Shown here in pieces: positions 33,757 through 42,054 of a DNA stretch of 44,842 nucleotides. The notes beneath the pieces are model-generated. The model saw only the letters and a program-made list of their open reading frames with translations. It did no database searches and had not been told where the DNA came from. This stretch comes from Pseudomonadota bacterium (lineage in GTDB: Bacteria > Desulfobacterota > Desulfobacteria > Desulfobacterales > RPRI01): positions 1 through 44,842 of the forward strand of contig JAHIFE010000127.1 of NCBI GenBank assembly GCA_018901125.1, written 5' to 3'. The translations under genes were made by a program, and so were the position numbers. Position 1 is the first letter of the stretch, and each line of letters begins with the position of its first letter.

Positions 33757-35325
33757 TTAATGCTTCTCCAATTCCTCTTTCAGCATTCTTTTCCCCAGCG
33801 CATAAAGAAGCATGCAATAGGGATAATGGTGCAATGCCGCGATATTTAAATAAATAAGGGCTGTCAAAACACGCACTTTTTTTAGGTTATACCCTTTCGT
33901 CACCAACCAGTCGTTTAGCAAACGCTCACATTCGACCAACACTTGTTTCCGGTGGAAAGCATAGAGAATTTCATCGTCTTTCCATTCCACTTTAAACAGA
34001 TCTCTTGCAATCAACTCATGAGAAATAATGAGTCCATGCAGGAGTTTAGCCAGGTCATAATAGATATCCCCAGTTGTCAACGAACCACCAAAATCCTGCC
34101 GCCAATCCAAAAATGTAAAGTGATCATTTTCTTTTGAATAAAGAATGTTTTCAAAATGAAAATCACCATGAAACCTCCCAGGCAACCCATCCGACATCCA
34201 ACTCCAATCGATAGAATCCAAGAGTTCCCTGAGCATAGGCATCGACTCCCCATTGATTGACTCGGTTCCATCTGATCGCTGATAGCGTTTATAAAAAAGC
34301 TGAATGCGTTCTTGAGTCTTGTCACGGTAAAAACGAAGGCATGTCTGTTGGAATTTTTGTTGCGCTTCCTTATCCAGTGCTACCGTCTTCCAAAATCTCT
34401 TGGAATGTTCAAGCAACCGCCGGAAAAGAGGAAGATTGACCACCTCTGAAACAACTCGTCCTTTGACTTCCCGATACTGATACATATGCTCGCCCGAATT
34501 GATCACTTGCGGACAATACTCCCCGATAAGTTCGGAACGTTTGACGCGATTTTGAATAAATTTACTGTCTGCCGAAAACTTGATGACCGTACCATTAACA
34601 AACCAGATAGCTTCATCCGATTTATCCAGAATATTTGGCGCATCCGGCTTGCGAAGGGCAACACGAACCCTTTCCAACATCTTCGTATTGCCCGTGTCGT
34701 ACCACTCAAAGGGATAGGCCAAGATCCCTTTGTCGATCAACTTTCCCATACCGTAGCTTTCCCCTCTTTGGACAGCAAGAGTTCCTCCCTGCTCCATTGC
34801 ATTCCAAAAAAGATCGTGATCGTTGATCCCGGTCAATCCAATATAAGCCTCCAGATCATTGCCTGCCACACCCTTCTCGCAGATTTCCGTCACTTGTCCA
34901 TTCCGAATACGCAATGTACGGTATGGAGTAATATCTTCAACCGATGCATAACTCATCCAATTGTGATCAGGCGCAGGACAAGGTGATGTGACGATGGTGT
35001 CATTGGAACAAAAAACAAAGGGTTGCTGAAGATGCTGGCGACAGCACAACAAAGTATATCCCAAGCCTGACACTGGGCCTTCATAGGGGTCCACATTTAC
35101 AAATATAAAAATCCGCGTTGGATAGGCGATTTCCAGATATTCACGCGCAAGATCGCCTTTATACCCGAGAGCGATAACAAACTCTGCATCCATCGGGAAC
35201 TGGTTAATGACATGAGAGATAACCGGTTGATTGGCCACAGTGACCAATGACTTGTTAACATATTTTGTAAGCTCTCCCAAACGGGTCCCCGTTCCCGCCA
35301 TCGGGATACAGACCCTGTAACTCAT
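33757..35325 (-). CDS. Bifunctional sugar nucleotidyltransferase / APH-type kinase fusion
   Basis: 522 residues in two domains. Residues 1-230 are a nucleotidyltransferase with IPMAGTGTRLGELTKYVNKS (NTP loop and catalytic Lys), FVFCSNDTIV with the metal Asp, and EWYDTGNTKML at the domain end. Residues 260-522 are a choline/aminoglycoside-kinase-like domain with the catalytic loop FHGDFHFENILYS and the metal Asp in FLDWRQDFGG. The fusion could phosphorylate a sugar, or a choline-like group, and then activate it with a nucleotide in one protein, by analogy with Fkp or LicA/LicC. It overlaps the cupin gene by 4 bases. The substrate is unknown. Confidence 0.9.
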   Translation of the reverse strand: MSYRVCIPMAGTGTRLGELTKYVNKSLVTVANQPVISHVINQFPMDAEFVIALGYKGDLAREYLEIAYPTRIFIFVNVDPYEGPVSGLGYTLLCCRQHLQQPFVFCSNDTIVTSPCPAPDHNWMSYASVEDITPYRTLRIRNGQVTEICEKGVAGNDLEAYIGLTGINDHDLFWNAMEQGGTLAVQRGESYGMGKLIDKGILAYPFEWYDTGNTKMLERVRVALRKPDAPNILDKSDEAIWFVNGTVIKFSADSKFIQNRVKRSELIGEYCPQVINSGEHMYQYREVKGRVVSEVVNLPLFRRLLEHSKRFWKTVALDKEAQQKFQQTCLRFYRDKTQERIQLFYKRYQRSDGTESINGESMPMLRELLDSIDWSWMSDGLPGRFHGDFHFENILYSKENDHFTFLDWRQDFGGSLTTGDIYYDLAKLLHGLIISHELIARDLFKVEWKDDEILYAFHRKQVLVECERLLNDWLVTKGYNLKKVRVLTALIYLNIAALHHYPYCMLLYALGKRMLKEELEKH

Positions 35326-35678
35326 GAATCTGTCCCTCGCTGGTAGTCATCACTTAAACGCACTACGTCTTCCATTTCCGGTGTACTTGCCTCAAGATAG
35401 ACACAATCTTCCACGGCTTCCATACGGTGCACTGTAAAGGGTGTGATGGTAATACTCTCGTCCGGCCCATAGACCTTAGATTCAAGCTCTTTTGCTGATT
35501 TTCCTGAATGGATTCGAAGCCGACCACTCAACACATAGATCGTCTCCTGTTTAACCTTATGGTATTGCAGACTACATCGGTGCCCTTTTAGCATGGTGAG
35601 TTTCTTCATCATATAGCGTTCATTGATTTCGATAACCTCTTCTTTTCCCCATGGTTTTTCGATAATTTTCAAAATCAC
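35322..35678 (-). CDS. Cupin-domain protein (type II mannose-6-phosphate isomerase C-terminal-like)
   Basis: 118 residues forming one cupin. KPWGKEEVIEI is the usual opening of phosphomannose-isomerase-type cupins. Metal ligands are suggested by SLQYHKVKQETIYVLSG (His and Glu) and FTVHRMEA (His). The C-terminal YLEASTPEMEDVVRLSDDY is family-typical. As a stand-alone domain it may isomerise an aldose/ketose phosphate, which would fit between an aldolase and a kinase (inference). It sits 16 bases after the GT gene and overlaps the fusion gene by 4 bases. Confidence 0.87.
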   Translation of the reverse strand: MILKIIEKPWGKEEVIEINERYMMKKLTMLKGHRCSLQYHKVKQETIYVLSGRLRIHSGKSAKELESKVYGPDESITITPFTVHRMEAVEDCVYLEASTPEMEDVVRLSDDYQRGTDS

Positions 35679-35694
35679 CTCCTATTACGACAGA

Positions 35695-36519
35695 TTAGAT
35701 ACGATAATATTCAAACTCCGGATAGAATTCAAAAAACTTTTCATAGAAAAACTTTGCGTACATCTGCATTGTCCATCGGCTGTTAAATCCATATTTTCTT
35801 CGCATCCATTTCCGGCCTTCTTCAAGATATAATTTTAAATTTTCTTCATATGCTTCTGTTTTTATCAAACCGGCTTTTGTTTGAAGATGTTCTTCATTTT
35901 CATTTACCCAGACTTTAGTCGTAATAGCAGTCGCCCAGTCATTTGCGTAACCCTTGGCAACAAGTTCCATTTCCAGGCCATATCCTCTAAAATTGGTGCC
36001 GTCATATAGAAAATTAAGGTAAGAAGGGTTTTCTGTTTCCATAACGGCTTCTATATATTCTCGTCTCATCATGTACGCTACATTATGAACATACCAGAAG
36101 TATTTAGTATTCTCATAACCAAGAAGTCGGGCTTCTCCCCACTGTTTTGAGCAAGGTGATAAAATACCGACATGGGGATGATCTTCCATTACTGCAACCA
36201 TGGCATCAACTACCGGCTTATCTTCGAATTCAGCGTCATTTGTCAGCATTATATAATAATCATACTTGTTAAACTTTTCTTCGGTTAATAGCTGTAAAAG
36301 CGCATAGTTTACTCCCCTTGGAACCCTGAGTCCATCTTTCATGGCTTCAGCCCAGTTAGCCCACCATGTGTAATGTTTTGATAGTTTATTCTCATCAGAC
36401 CCAGCCTCAACCACATAAATATCTGTATTGTCAGAATTGTTTCTAAACATTGATTCATACAATCTATCTGTAACTTCAGGCAGATTGCGATTAAGAATTA
36501 TTGTAGCTGTTTTTTTCAT
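35695..36519 (-). CDS. Glycosyltransferase, GT2-like
   Basis: 274 residues with a GT-A-type layout: TATIILNRNLPEVTDRLYESM at the start, IYVVEAGSDENKLSK, then YYIMLTNDAEFEDKP with an acidic N-D-A-E motif in the DxD position (about residue 98). AYMMRREYIEAVM and GYGLEMELVAKGY fit the acceptor half. The ATG overlaps the KbaZ-like stop as TAATG. It is a good candidate for transferring the sugar made by this block. Confidence 0.82.
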   Translation of the reverse strand: MKKTATIILNRNLPEVTDRLYESMFRNNSDNTDIYVVEAGSDENKLSKHYTWWANWAEAMKDGLRVPRGVNYALLQLLTEEKFNKYDYYIMLTNDAEFEDKPVVDAMVAVMEDHPHVGILSPCSKQWGEARLLGYENTKYFWYVHNVAYMMRREYIEAVMETENPSYLNFLYDGTNFRGYGLEMELVAKGYANDWATAITTKVWVNENEEHLQTKAGLIKTEAYEENLKLYLEEGRKWMRRKYGFNSRWTMQMYAKFFYEKFFEFYPEFEYYRI

Positions 36520-37685
36520 TATCTCCCCACCAGGCGAAAATTGACCAGATACCTCATGATAGATTTCTTAACTTTTGATTTAAGATACTCATCAAGATCA
36601 ATGTTATGATTTTGCAATTCAGTTTTTGCATGCAATTTTATCTCGATAAATTCAGGATCAGAAAAAACATAATGTCCTGCAATAACAGCCTTTTCAATTT
36701 CACCAGCCTTGCTTTCTGCCGACATCCACTTTTCCCATTTTTTCGATTCATAAGAAAGCTTAACAAATTTTTCAACAAGATCGGTTAGCTTATACTCCTT
36801 TAAAATCTCAATGAAAGCCAAAGTTTCTACCACACCAAATTCAGGCGCTACGTTGGCTGAGTGAATCCCCAGTTTTGGATGCCATGCCAAGGCTTCATCT
36901 GAAAGATAATCGGTATTATGCTGTTTTAAAAAAATATCATATTTATTGCAGATATCCAGCATTTTAGGTATCTCAATCTCAGATGGCAATTCACCTTTAA
37001 TGCGGAACGGAGTATCAAATGTACCTACATTTCTTGTTTCCAGCACTTTTGTGCCGGTCTGGATAACAACAAATGATGGCTTGGGGAGATTGTTTTTATT
37101 GCAGAAATTAATAGTTTCAGAAATTACATATTCTACATCGTGCTGGTTATGATTGCTGCCGCTCTGTTCTTCGCTCCCTATCTCAAAAATAATTTTTCGT
37201 TTTTCCTGTTGGGCAATCGACCAGCAAAACTCATAAAGATCAAATATTCTCAAAAGGGTTTCATTAATAGACAAGTCGCTATATATATCAACACTTGCAT
37301 CTATATGTATCATTTCAAATCCAGATTCAATGTCAACCTGGAATGATTTTTTTGCTGATTCCATGGCATTACGAAGGCTTAATTTCTGTTCCTTTTCAAA
37401 ATTATTCTGCCATGGCCCGCCGTGGTCACGCGCCAGAATAATTTTACCTTTTTGATCGTGCTCAATTACATATTCGGCAAAACGCTCCGTTGACCAGTTA
37501 TTCACATACCCGCCTCCAAAATCTTCCGCCTCTATCTGCCTGCGGCTGGCAATTATTATCAAAGGTATTTCATAATCATTTGAAAGCTCAATTGTCGCAT
37601 CAACACAATTCTTGCTCATAGGACCAACGCCCAAAAGAGTGCAGCACCTGTTATCCATAAATCGCTTTAATCTTTCGTTTATCAT
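36519..37685 (-). CDS. Class II tagatose-bisphosphate aldolase non-catalytic-subunit family protein (KbaZ/GatZ-like)
   Basis: 388 residues from the ATG at 37685, which overlaps the preceding stop as TAATG; a GTG at 37697 would add four residues. TIM-barrel segments align with KbaZ/GatZ: LLGVGPMSKNCVDATIEL, IIIASRRQIEAEDFGGGY, ILARDHGGPWQ and FEMIHIDASVDIYSD. The D-H pair and the strand-end Asp resemble the class II aldolase active site. The catalytic partner KbaY/GatY is absent from the window, so this protein probably acts alone, as an aldolase or related lyase making a phosphorylated keto-acid or ketose (inference). Confidence 0.85.
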   Translation of the reverse strand: MINERLKRFMDNRCCTLLGVGPMSKNCVDATIELSNDYEIPLIIIASRRQIEAEDFGGGYVNNWSTERFAEYVIEHDQKGKIILARDHGGPWQNNFEKEQKLSLRNAMESAKKSFQVDIESGFEMIHIDASVDIYSDLSINETLLRIFDLYEFCWSIAQQEKRKIIFEIGSEEQSGSNHNQHDVEYVISETINFCNKNNLPKPSFVVIQTGTKVLETRNVGTFDTPFRIKGELPSEIEIPKMLDICNKYDIFLKQHNTDYLSDEALAWHPKLGIHSANVAPEFGVVETLAFIEILKEYKLTDLVEKFVKLSYESKKWEKWMSAESKAGEIEKAVIAGHYVFSDPEFIEIKLHAKTELQNHNIDLDEYLKSKVKKSIMRYLVNFRLVGR

Positions 37686-38227
37686 TACACCATCCACTCT
37701 CCAGAAAGTTTTATTTGATCACTTGGTAAGTTTTCGGGATTATAAGGGTCGAAAAATTTTTCTAATATATGCAAACAAGCTTCGGCAACAGCTCTGTTGC
37801 CACCGGATCTTTTTGTAACGTAGTGAGCATGTTTTTTGGCATTTTCATCAGCATTGCTTGTAGCAATTGAGTATCCCACTTCTTTAAAAACATAATGGTC
37901 GAATATTCCATCCCCCATATAAATGACTTCATCCATTGAATACCGTTCTGCAATCCAATCAACACGCCTTATTGTACTCACAAGTTCCAGCGGATATTTC
38001 ATATCATCAACGATTCTTTTTCTGGAGATGCTAAACCCCTTTTTATCACCTGTTATAAATAAGATTTCAAGATGTGGTTTTAAAAGCGAAAGAGCATCGT
38101 TATCATCAGGCCCGAATACTTTCATGGCCTTGCCTTCTTCGGTATAAAAAAAATGACCTGTTGTCATAACACCATCGACATCAAGAATCAGTGCTTTCGG
38201 TCTCACAGTATCTTTCCCTTTTCCCAT
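37685..38227 (-). CDS. KdsC-like HAD phosphatase
   Basis: 180 residues, the cap-less HAD form of KDO-8-phosphate phosphatase. Motif I is LILDVDGVMTTG (nucleophile and general-acid Asp). The Thr of motif II is in LFITGDKKGFSISRKR. Lys and the late Asp are present in EVIYMGDGIFDHYVF, and GYSIATSNADENAKKHA is family-typical. No KdsA or KdsB homologue is nearby. The overlapping KbaZ-like gene suggests it dephosphorylates that aldol product. First gene of the block. Confidence 0.9.
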   Translation of the reverse strand: MGKGKDTVRPKALILDVDGVMTTGHFFYTEEGKAMKVFGPDDNDALSLLKPHLEILFITGDKKGFSISRKRIVDDMKYPLELVSTIRRVDWIAERYSMDEVIYMGDGIFDHYVFKEVGYSIATSNADENAKKHAHYVTKRSGGNRAVAEACLHILEKFFDPYNPENLPSDQIKLSGEWMV

Positions 38228-38323
38228 TATTATTGCCCTCTTAACCTCGCCTTATAACACCTCTTTACTCTTTTGTTATTATCCGTCTCATACTTAATGG
38301 GCTACTGCCCCATTTATTGTCTA

Positions 38324-39613
38324 CTATACGGGCGTGCACACCGATAATCGCACCCTTCTTTTTACATAAAAAAAGGACAATAGGAAGGCTATTGCGGTTG
38401 CAACGACTGTCGCAAACGCGGCGCCATAAATGTTGTATTGGGGTATTAGAAGAATATTTAAAGCAACATTGCCTATGTTTGAAACAACACTTATAAAGAA
38501 AATAACATACGTTATTTCGAAAAATGTTATGAAATTCATATACAGATGTGTAACAGCTTGCAAAATTGAAGAGATTAAAAGGAATGGCAACAAAAATATA
38601 ACCGCACCGTATTCTTTATTAAAGATATTAGCATGGATCATAACCCAACTGGCCAGGATAAGGCCTGCACCGATCAACATAAAGCCTGGGATCGCAATCT
38701 TTAGAATTCTTTTAACACTCTCAAAATTAACGGCTGGATCCTTTTCTTTGAAGAATATAGGCGCGTAAACACCTTGAAAGGAGACCATCAATATACTAAT
38801 GACACTGGCAATAGTCACCCCGAGATTATATATGGCAAGCGTATCAAAACCCGTGTACTTTTCGAGAATGAACCTGTCACTCAAATTATAAAGCATAGCG
38901 AATATAGCACTTAGCATCATTGGAATTCCTATTTTCAATGAACGCCACGCAATTTTAAACCTGAATCTTGGGTGCATCTCTTTTATTAAGAAGACACCAA
39001 AGAATATCAAGATCACTAGTTGTGCCTCCACAGTATACTTAAGCCTTATCAGTACTGCGTCCGAATGACTGGAATATAAGAAATAGATCACCACTGCATT
39101 TATCAAGAATAATTTTGCAAGATTGTTAAGCTGAATTAAGGCAATGTTTTCGGAGGCCATGAAATAGCTGTACACCATTACACTGAAAACGGAGATTGCA
39201 ACACTCAAGAAAACCAACATTCTATAGTCGGCGTAGTTTATAGGATGTGAAAACATAAAGGAAACGATAGCGTAGTCTACCCCCGATAAATAGGTGGCAA
39301 CCAACATAATGCATAGGGATACAGATAAGAGCGCATTTACACTAAAGAGCATGGAGCCTCTTTCTTTGCCTTCATAAACAGAATGGAGTTTTATTTGGGA
39401 AACATACAAGCCTAGATTCAAACATAGCGCAAAAGCAGCTATAATCGATGTCAAGTATCCGTACAAGCCATATTCTTCCTGGGTCATTAGTTTCAAATAG
39501 ACCGGCAAAAGAATAAACCCGGATGCGTTTATTAAAACATCAACACTTAGGATTCTAAAAAATCGATTAATTATCAGATTTGATCGATACACCGATACAA
39601 TTCTATCGATCAT
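38324..39613 (-). CDS. Oligosaccharide flippase (Wzx-like, polysaccharide biosynthesis family)
   Basis: 429 residues with about 12-14 predicted membrane helices along the whole length. The N-terminus has the conserved LINASGFILLPVYLKLMTQEEYGLYGYL (split here only by reading), in which the Y-G-x-Y-x-x-x-x-S/I pattern is the hallmark of Wzx/RfbX proteins. It moves undecaprenyl-linked repeat units across the inner membrane. It lies between the IS3 relic and the KbaZ block, 96 bases from the latter. Substrate specificity cannot be read. Confidence 0.88.
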   Translation of the reverse strand: MIDRIVSVYRSNLIINRFFRILSVDVLINASGFILLPVYLKLMTQEEYGLYGYLTSIIAAFALCLNLGLYVSQIKLHSVYEGKERGSMLFSVNALLSVSLCIMLVATYLSGVDYAIVSFMFSHPINYADYRMLVFLSVAISVFSVMVYSYFMASENIALIQLNNLAKLFLINAVVIYFLYSSHSDAVLIRLKYTVEAQLVILIFFGVFLIKEMHPRFRFKIAWRSLKIGIPMMLSAIFAMLYNLSDRFILEKYTGFDTLAIYNLGVTIASVISILMVSFQGVYAPIFFKEKDPAVNFESVKRILKIAIPGFMLIGAGLILASWVMIHANIFNKEYGAVIFLLPFLLISSILQAVTHLYMNFITFFEITYVIFFISVVSNIGNVALNILLIPQYNIYGAAFATVVATAIAFLLSFFYVKRRVRLSVCTPV

Positions 39614-39685
39614 TGATGGTAGATCTTTTTTTCATGTAAGATAAGATATTATTTCTGAATATAAAAGAATAATATTTTTGCTTTC

Positions 39686-39712
39686 AAGCACTAATATAAA
39701 AAAATAGTGCTT
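39686..39712 (-). repeat. 8-bp inverted repeat (AAGCACTA/TAGTGCTT) beside the IS3 relic
   Basis: Perfect 8-base stem with an 11-base A-rich loop, immediately next to the outer end of the IS3-type remnant and upstream of the flippase gene. In the minus direction a T-run falls in the loop and not after the stem, so it is a poor terminator. It may be a relic structure at the insertion border. Confidence 0.45.
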
Positions 39713-39736
39713 TGGAGTGAACCCCCAAAGTTGCAC
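39713..39736 (-). repeat. Putative terminal inverted repeat of the IS3-family element
   Basis: The segment begins TGGAGTGAACCCCCAAAGTT on the plus strand. It resembles IS3/IS150-type ends, which are typically TG...ACCCC-AAAGTTG. It lies 2 bases beyond the stop of the transposase remnant, where the right end of such an element should be. The matching left end was not found nearby. Confidence 0.4.
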
Positions 39737-39738
39737 AA

Positions 39739-40029
39739 TTATAACGTATCATAAGTAGCTTTTGAACAGGGATTTTGAGTAAACAGAAATAAATTTTCAT
39801 ATTCACTTGGGGGTTGATATCCCAATGAAGAATGAAGCCGTTTTTGATTATAAACATCTTGAATAAAATATGGTATTCTTTTGCGGACATCTTCAATGGT
39901 AATATATTCCCATAACCAAATTTCTTCTGATTTTAAGGTTTTAAAAAAGCTTTCAGCATAAGCATTGTCATAGGGATTGCCTTTACGGCTCATGCTGATT
40001 TGTGCGATAGGAGGGACTTCACTTTTTCA
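39739..40029 (-). pseudogene. IS3-family transposase OrfB, C-terminal remnant
   Basis: About 96 codons of an OrfB. In-frame codons before the first ATG read IAQIS, then SRKGNPYDNAYAESFFKTLK, the conserved block carrying the last Glu of the DDE triad. RLHSSLGYQPPSEYE is the usual C-terminal signature. A TGA interrupts the frame just upstream (about 40030) and the two catalytic Asp regions are missing, so the element is dead. It separates the Wzz-like gene from the flippase and records an old insertion/deletion in the cluster. Confidence 0.88.
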
Positions 40030-40087
40030 ATAAATTCTGTTGGGAAAAAGAAAAATATGATAAATTTAAACTAATTTGTGAAACAAC

Positions 40088-41035
40088 CTATTTAGATGTG
40101 AATCCCTTTTGTTTCAACCTTTGAGGTCTGAATCTTTCAAGAATCAATGCTATAATAATACTTAAAATCAATGAACTAAAGAAAACCGCAGTAGTGATAT
40201 AAAGTATTTTAGGTTTAACCGGCTTACCATCGATTGTCGGAGATGAACGTATTATAATTCCGTGTATAGCTGAGGCCTCTTGCTTCAGTTCTGTAAGTTT
40301 AATCTCTGAAACCTTTATTTCCAAATCTAACCTCTTAATATTATCTATAAGCGAATTTAAGTAAATCTGTTTATCCAGAATTTCTTTGGAATAAAGAAAC
40401 TTCAGCATACTATCAGTAGACTCACTAATCACAGCTCTTTTATACATATCTTCAAGTCTCTGCATCTTGTTCTGAAGTTGGGTCTTCCGTTCCTTCTCAA
40501 GTTCCATATTGATTATTTTGTCCTGATATTCATTCTCACAGGCTTTTAATTTGCTTTCTATCAACATCTTATCAGATTCGAACTTTATCTGAACATAACT
40601 TGAAATTTTGGAAATAACTTCATTTACAATGGCGAGTCCTTTTTGAGTATCCCTGCTTTCAATTGAAATTTCCAGTATATTTGTACTGCCAATAATTTTA
40701 GTTTTAATTTTTGGGATATCTGATATTTTCAGTACCAATTTTTCTGCAATCTCTTTATTGAAAATTCCTCCAATTAGCACATCGCTGATCTCAACCGGAG
40801 AAACTATGATCTTTTGATCAACTATTTGTCCATTCTGATCGAAAACTAATTTTCCCCCCGGTTCAATGACAGTTGTAATGCGATAAACTTTCGGCAGATA
40901 GGAAGTAATTGCCAATGTTAGCAGCGTACAAACCATGCAAACACCTGCGATCATCAATCTCCAGCGCCAGAACACCCGAAGAAGATCAAGCAAATCAATT
41001 TCATTTTCTTGGTTCATTTTTTCAATGTTGTCCAT
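40088..41035 (-). CDS. Wzz-type polysaccharide co-polymerase (chain-length determinant)
   Basis: 315 residues. The N-terminal EIDLLDLLRVFWRWRLMI leads into the first membrane helix (about residues 28-50). The periplasmic part is rich in coiled coil (about 140-250). A second helix at about 280-303 is preceded by the Pro-rich TIDGKPVKPKILY, the usual family site. Wzz proteins set glycan length together with Wzy. No tyrosine kinase domain follows, so it fits the O-antigen type better than the capsule Wzc type. AAAGGATAAAAAATA precedes the ATG. It is the first gene of the polysaccharide cluster. Confidence 0.9.
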   Translation of the reverse strand: MDNIEKMNQENEIDLLDLLRVFWRWRLMIAGVCMVCTLLTLAITSYLPKVYRITTVIEPGGKLVFDQNGQIVDQKIIVSPVEISDVLIGGIFNKEIAEKLVLKISDIPKIKTKIIGSTNILEISIESRDTQKGLAIVNEVISKISSYVQIKFESDKMLIESKLKACENEYQDKIINMELEKERKTQLQNKMQRLEDMYKRAVISESTDSMLKFLYSKEILDKQIYLNSLIDNIKRLDLEIKVSEIKLTELKQEASAIHGIIIRSSPTIDGKPVKPKILYITTAVFFSSLILSIIIALILERFRPQRLKQKGFTSK

Positions 41036-41322
41036 TATTTTTTATCCTTTTGAAATTAGAGCAAGAATTAGAGTAAATTAATTTGTTTATGCTTGTATTT
41101 CAACCTCATATCACTAATACGATCGTAAAAAAACAAAAGGAGACAGTTTACTGGGGTGGATCAGAACGCCCTTTCAGGACGTTTGAAGTAAATTAGAGAT
41201 TCTTTACAGTGAACATCAGAGATGTACGGCCGTAAGAAAATATTATCGATTTTTGGATTCGCTCATATTTTATGTAAAAAACTACAGTGAATATGCTTTC
41301 TGTTACAGTTTAAAGAAGCTGC
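41036..41322 (-). promoter_or_regulatory. Leader region upstream of the Wzz gene with a weak promoter candidate
   Basis: 287 bases separate the regulator from the first polysaccharide gene. In the minus direction TTGAAA (41098-41103) and TAATTT (41075-41080) are 17 bases apart and could act as -35/-10, with a 5' leader of about 33 bases. The -10 match is poor. The rest of the region holds no gene I can support and no clear JUMPstart/ops element. If the cluster has a single main promoter, this is where it should be. Confidence 0.3.
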
Positions 41323-41964
41323 TCAGCCCATGCCAGAGATTATCCACCCTCGGCCTGTTGATGAACTTATTACAAGTCCATCAACACTGGTTATTGCTAA
41401 TTTGTCTTTTGATATATTCTTCACATTTATCTCTTCAAAAAATGCTTCAACCGGTTTTTCATCAGTATAAAGAAGCTTATCATATACAAAATCGTTTAAG
41501 CAATCTATCGATTCAATATTTAAACCCATAAATTGCCCCCCTTTTTTATCTTCATCAAAGATAGTAACTATCTGAATCGATGTATCATAAAGACATAAAA
41601 AAGCAATTTCGGCAAGGTCTGTTGCACCATAGAAAGCTATTCTTGTTATATTTTGTTTGGTAAGAAAGGCAAATAGATTCTTAAGCTTTTTCCGGGTATC
41701 TTTATAAAAATAATAGGAGTATTGAATATACTGATAGGTGAGTCGTGTCTTTTCAGCAGCACCCGTGGGTGTCAACAGATATCTGACTCTATTGCTCGGA
41801 ATAGTTGTAATTTTTAAAAAACCCTTGCGGACAAGTCTCTTTATAAAAGAATTTACTAATCCAAGAGAAATATTGAGATTTTTTGCAATATCCCTTTGGC
41901 TGGGGACTGTTCCTTTATCAATTTCTTCAAGTATTTTTAAAGTATGTATATCCGGGTTTTTCAT
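41323..41964 (-). CDS. Winged-helix transcriptional regulator with C-terminal Rossmann-like domain
   Basis: 213 residues from the ATG at 41964 (a TTG one codon earlier is possible). Residues 1-75 form a winged helix-turn-helix (TVPSQRDIAKNLNISLGLVN recognition region, then KGFLKITTIPSNRVRYLLT as the wing). A helical linker (about 80-105) follows. The C-terminal half has RIAFYGATDLAEIAFLCL and VTIFDEDKKGGQFMG, reminiscent of a nucleotide-binding Rossmann domain. Placement just before the Wzz gene, in the same direction, suggests it controls the polysaccharide locus, perhaps sensing a nucleotide or nucleotide sugar (inference). Confidence 0.82.
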   Translation of the reverse strand: MKNPDIHTLKILEEIDKGTVPSQRDIAKNLNISLGLVNSFIKRLVRKGFLKITTIPSNRVRYLLTPTGAAEKTRLTYQYIQYSYYFYKDTRKKLKNLFAFLTKQNITRIAFYGATDLAEIAFLCLYDTSIQIVTIFDEDKKGGQFMGLNIESIDCLNDFVYDKLLYTDEKPVEAFFEEINVKNISKDKLAITSVDGLVISSSTGRGWIISGMG

Positions 41965-42018
41965 CAAAGTTTTTTAAAGCTCTCTTTTCGTTATTGTTCA
42001 AACAGTTCTTATATTTTA

Positions 42019-42054
42019 CGGAGTCAGGATACAGCTCCGCCCGGTAAGTTACAA
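42019..42054 (-). promoter_or_regulatory. Candidate promoter and operator of the winged-helix regulator
   Basis: In the minus direction TTGTAA (42049-42054) and TATCCT (42026-42031) are 17 bases apart, each matching four of six consensus bases, and would give a leader of about 55 bases. A short inverted repeat CGGAG/CTCCG (42019-42023 and 42035-42039) surrounds the -10 and could be an operator, possibly for autoregulation. No direct evidence of binding. Confidence 0.3.

Noticed and set aside
34486-34986. Open frame of 166 codons on the plus strand
   Set aside because: Entirely antisense to the well-supported nucleotidyltransferase/kinase fusion; no family motif or Shine-Dalgarno.
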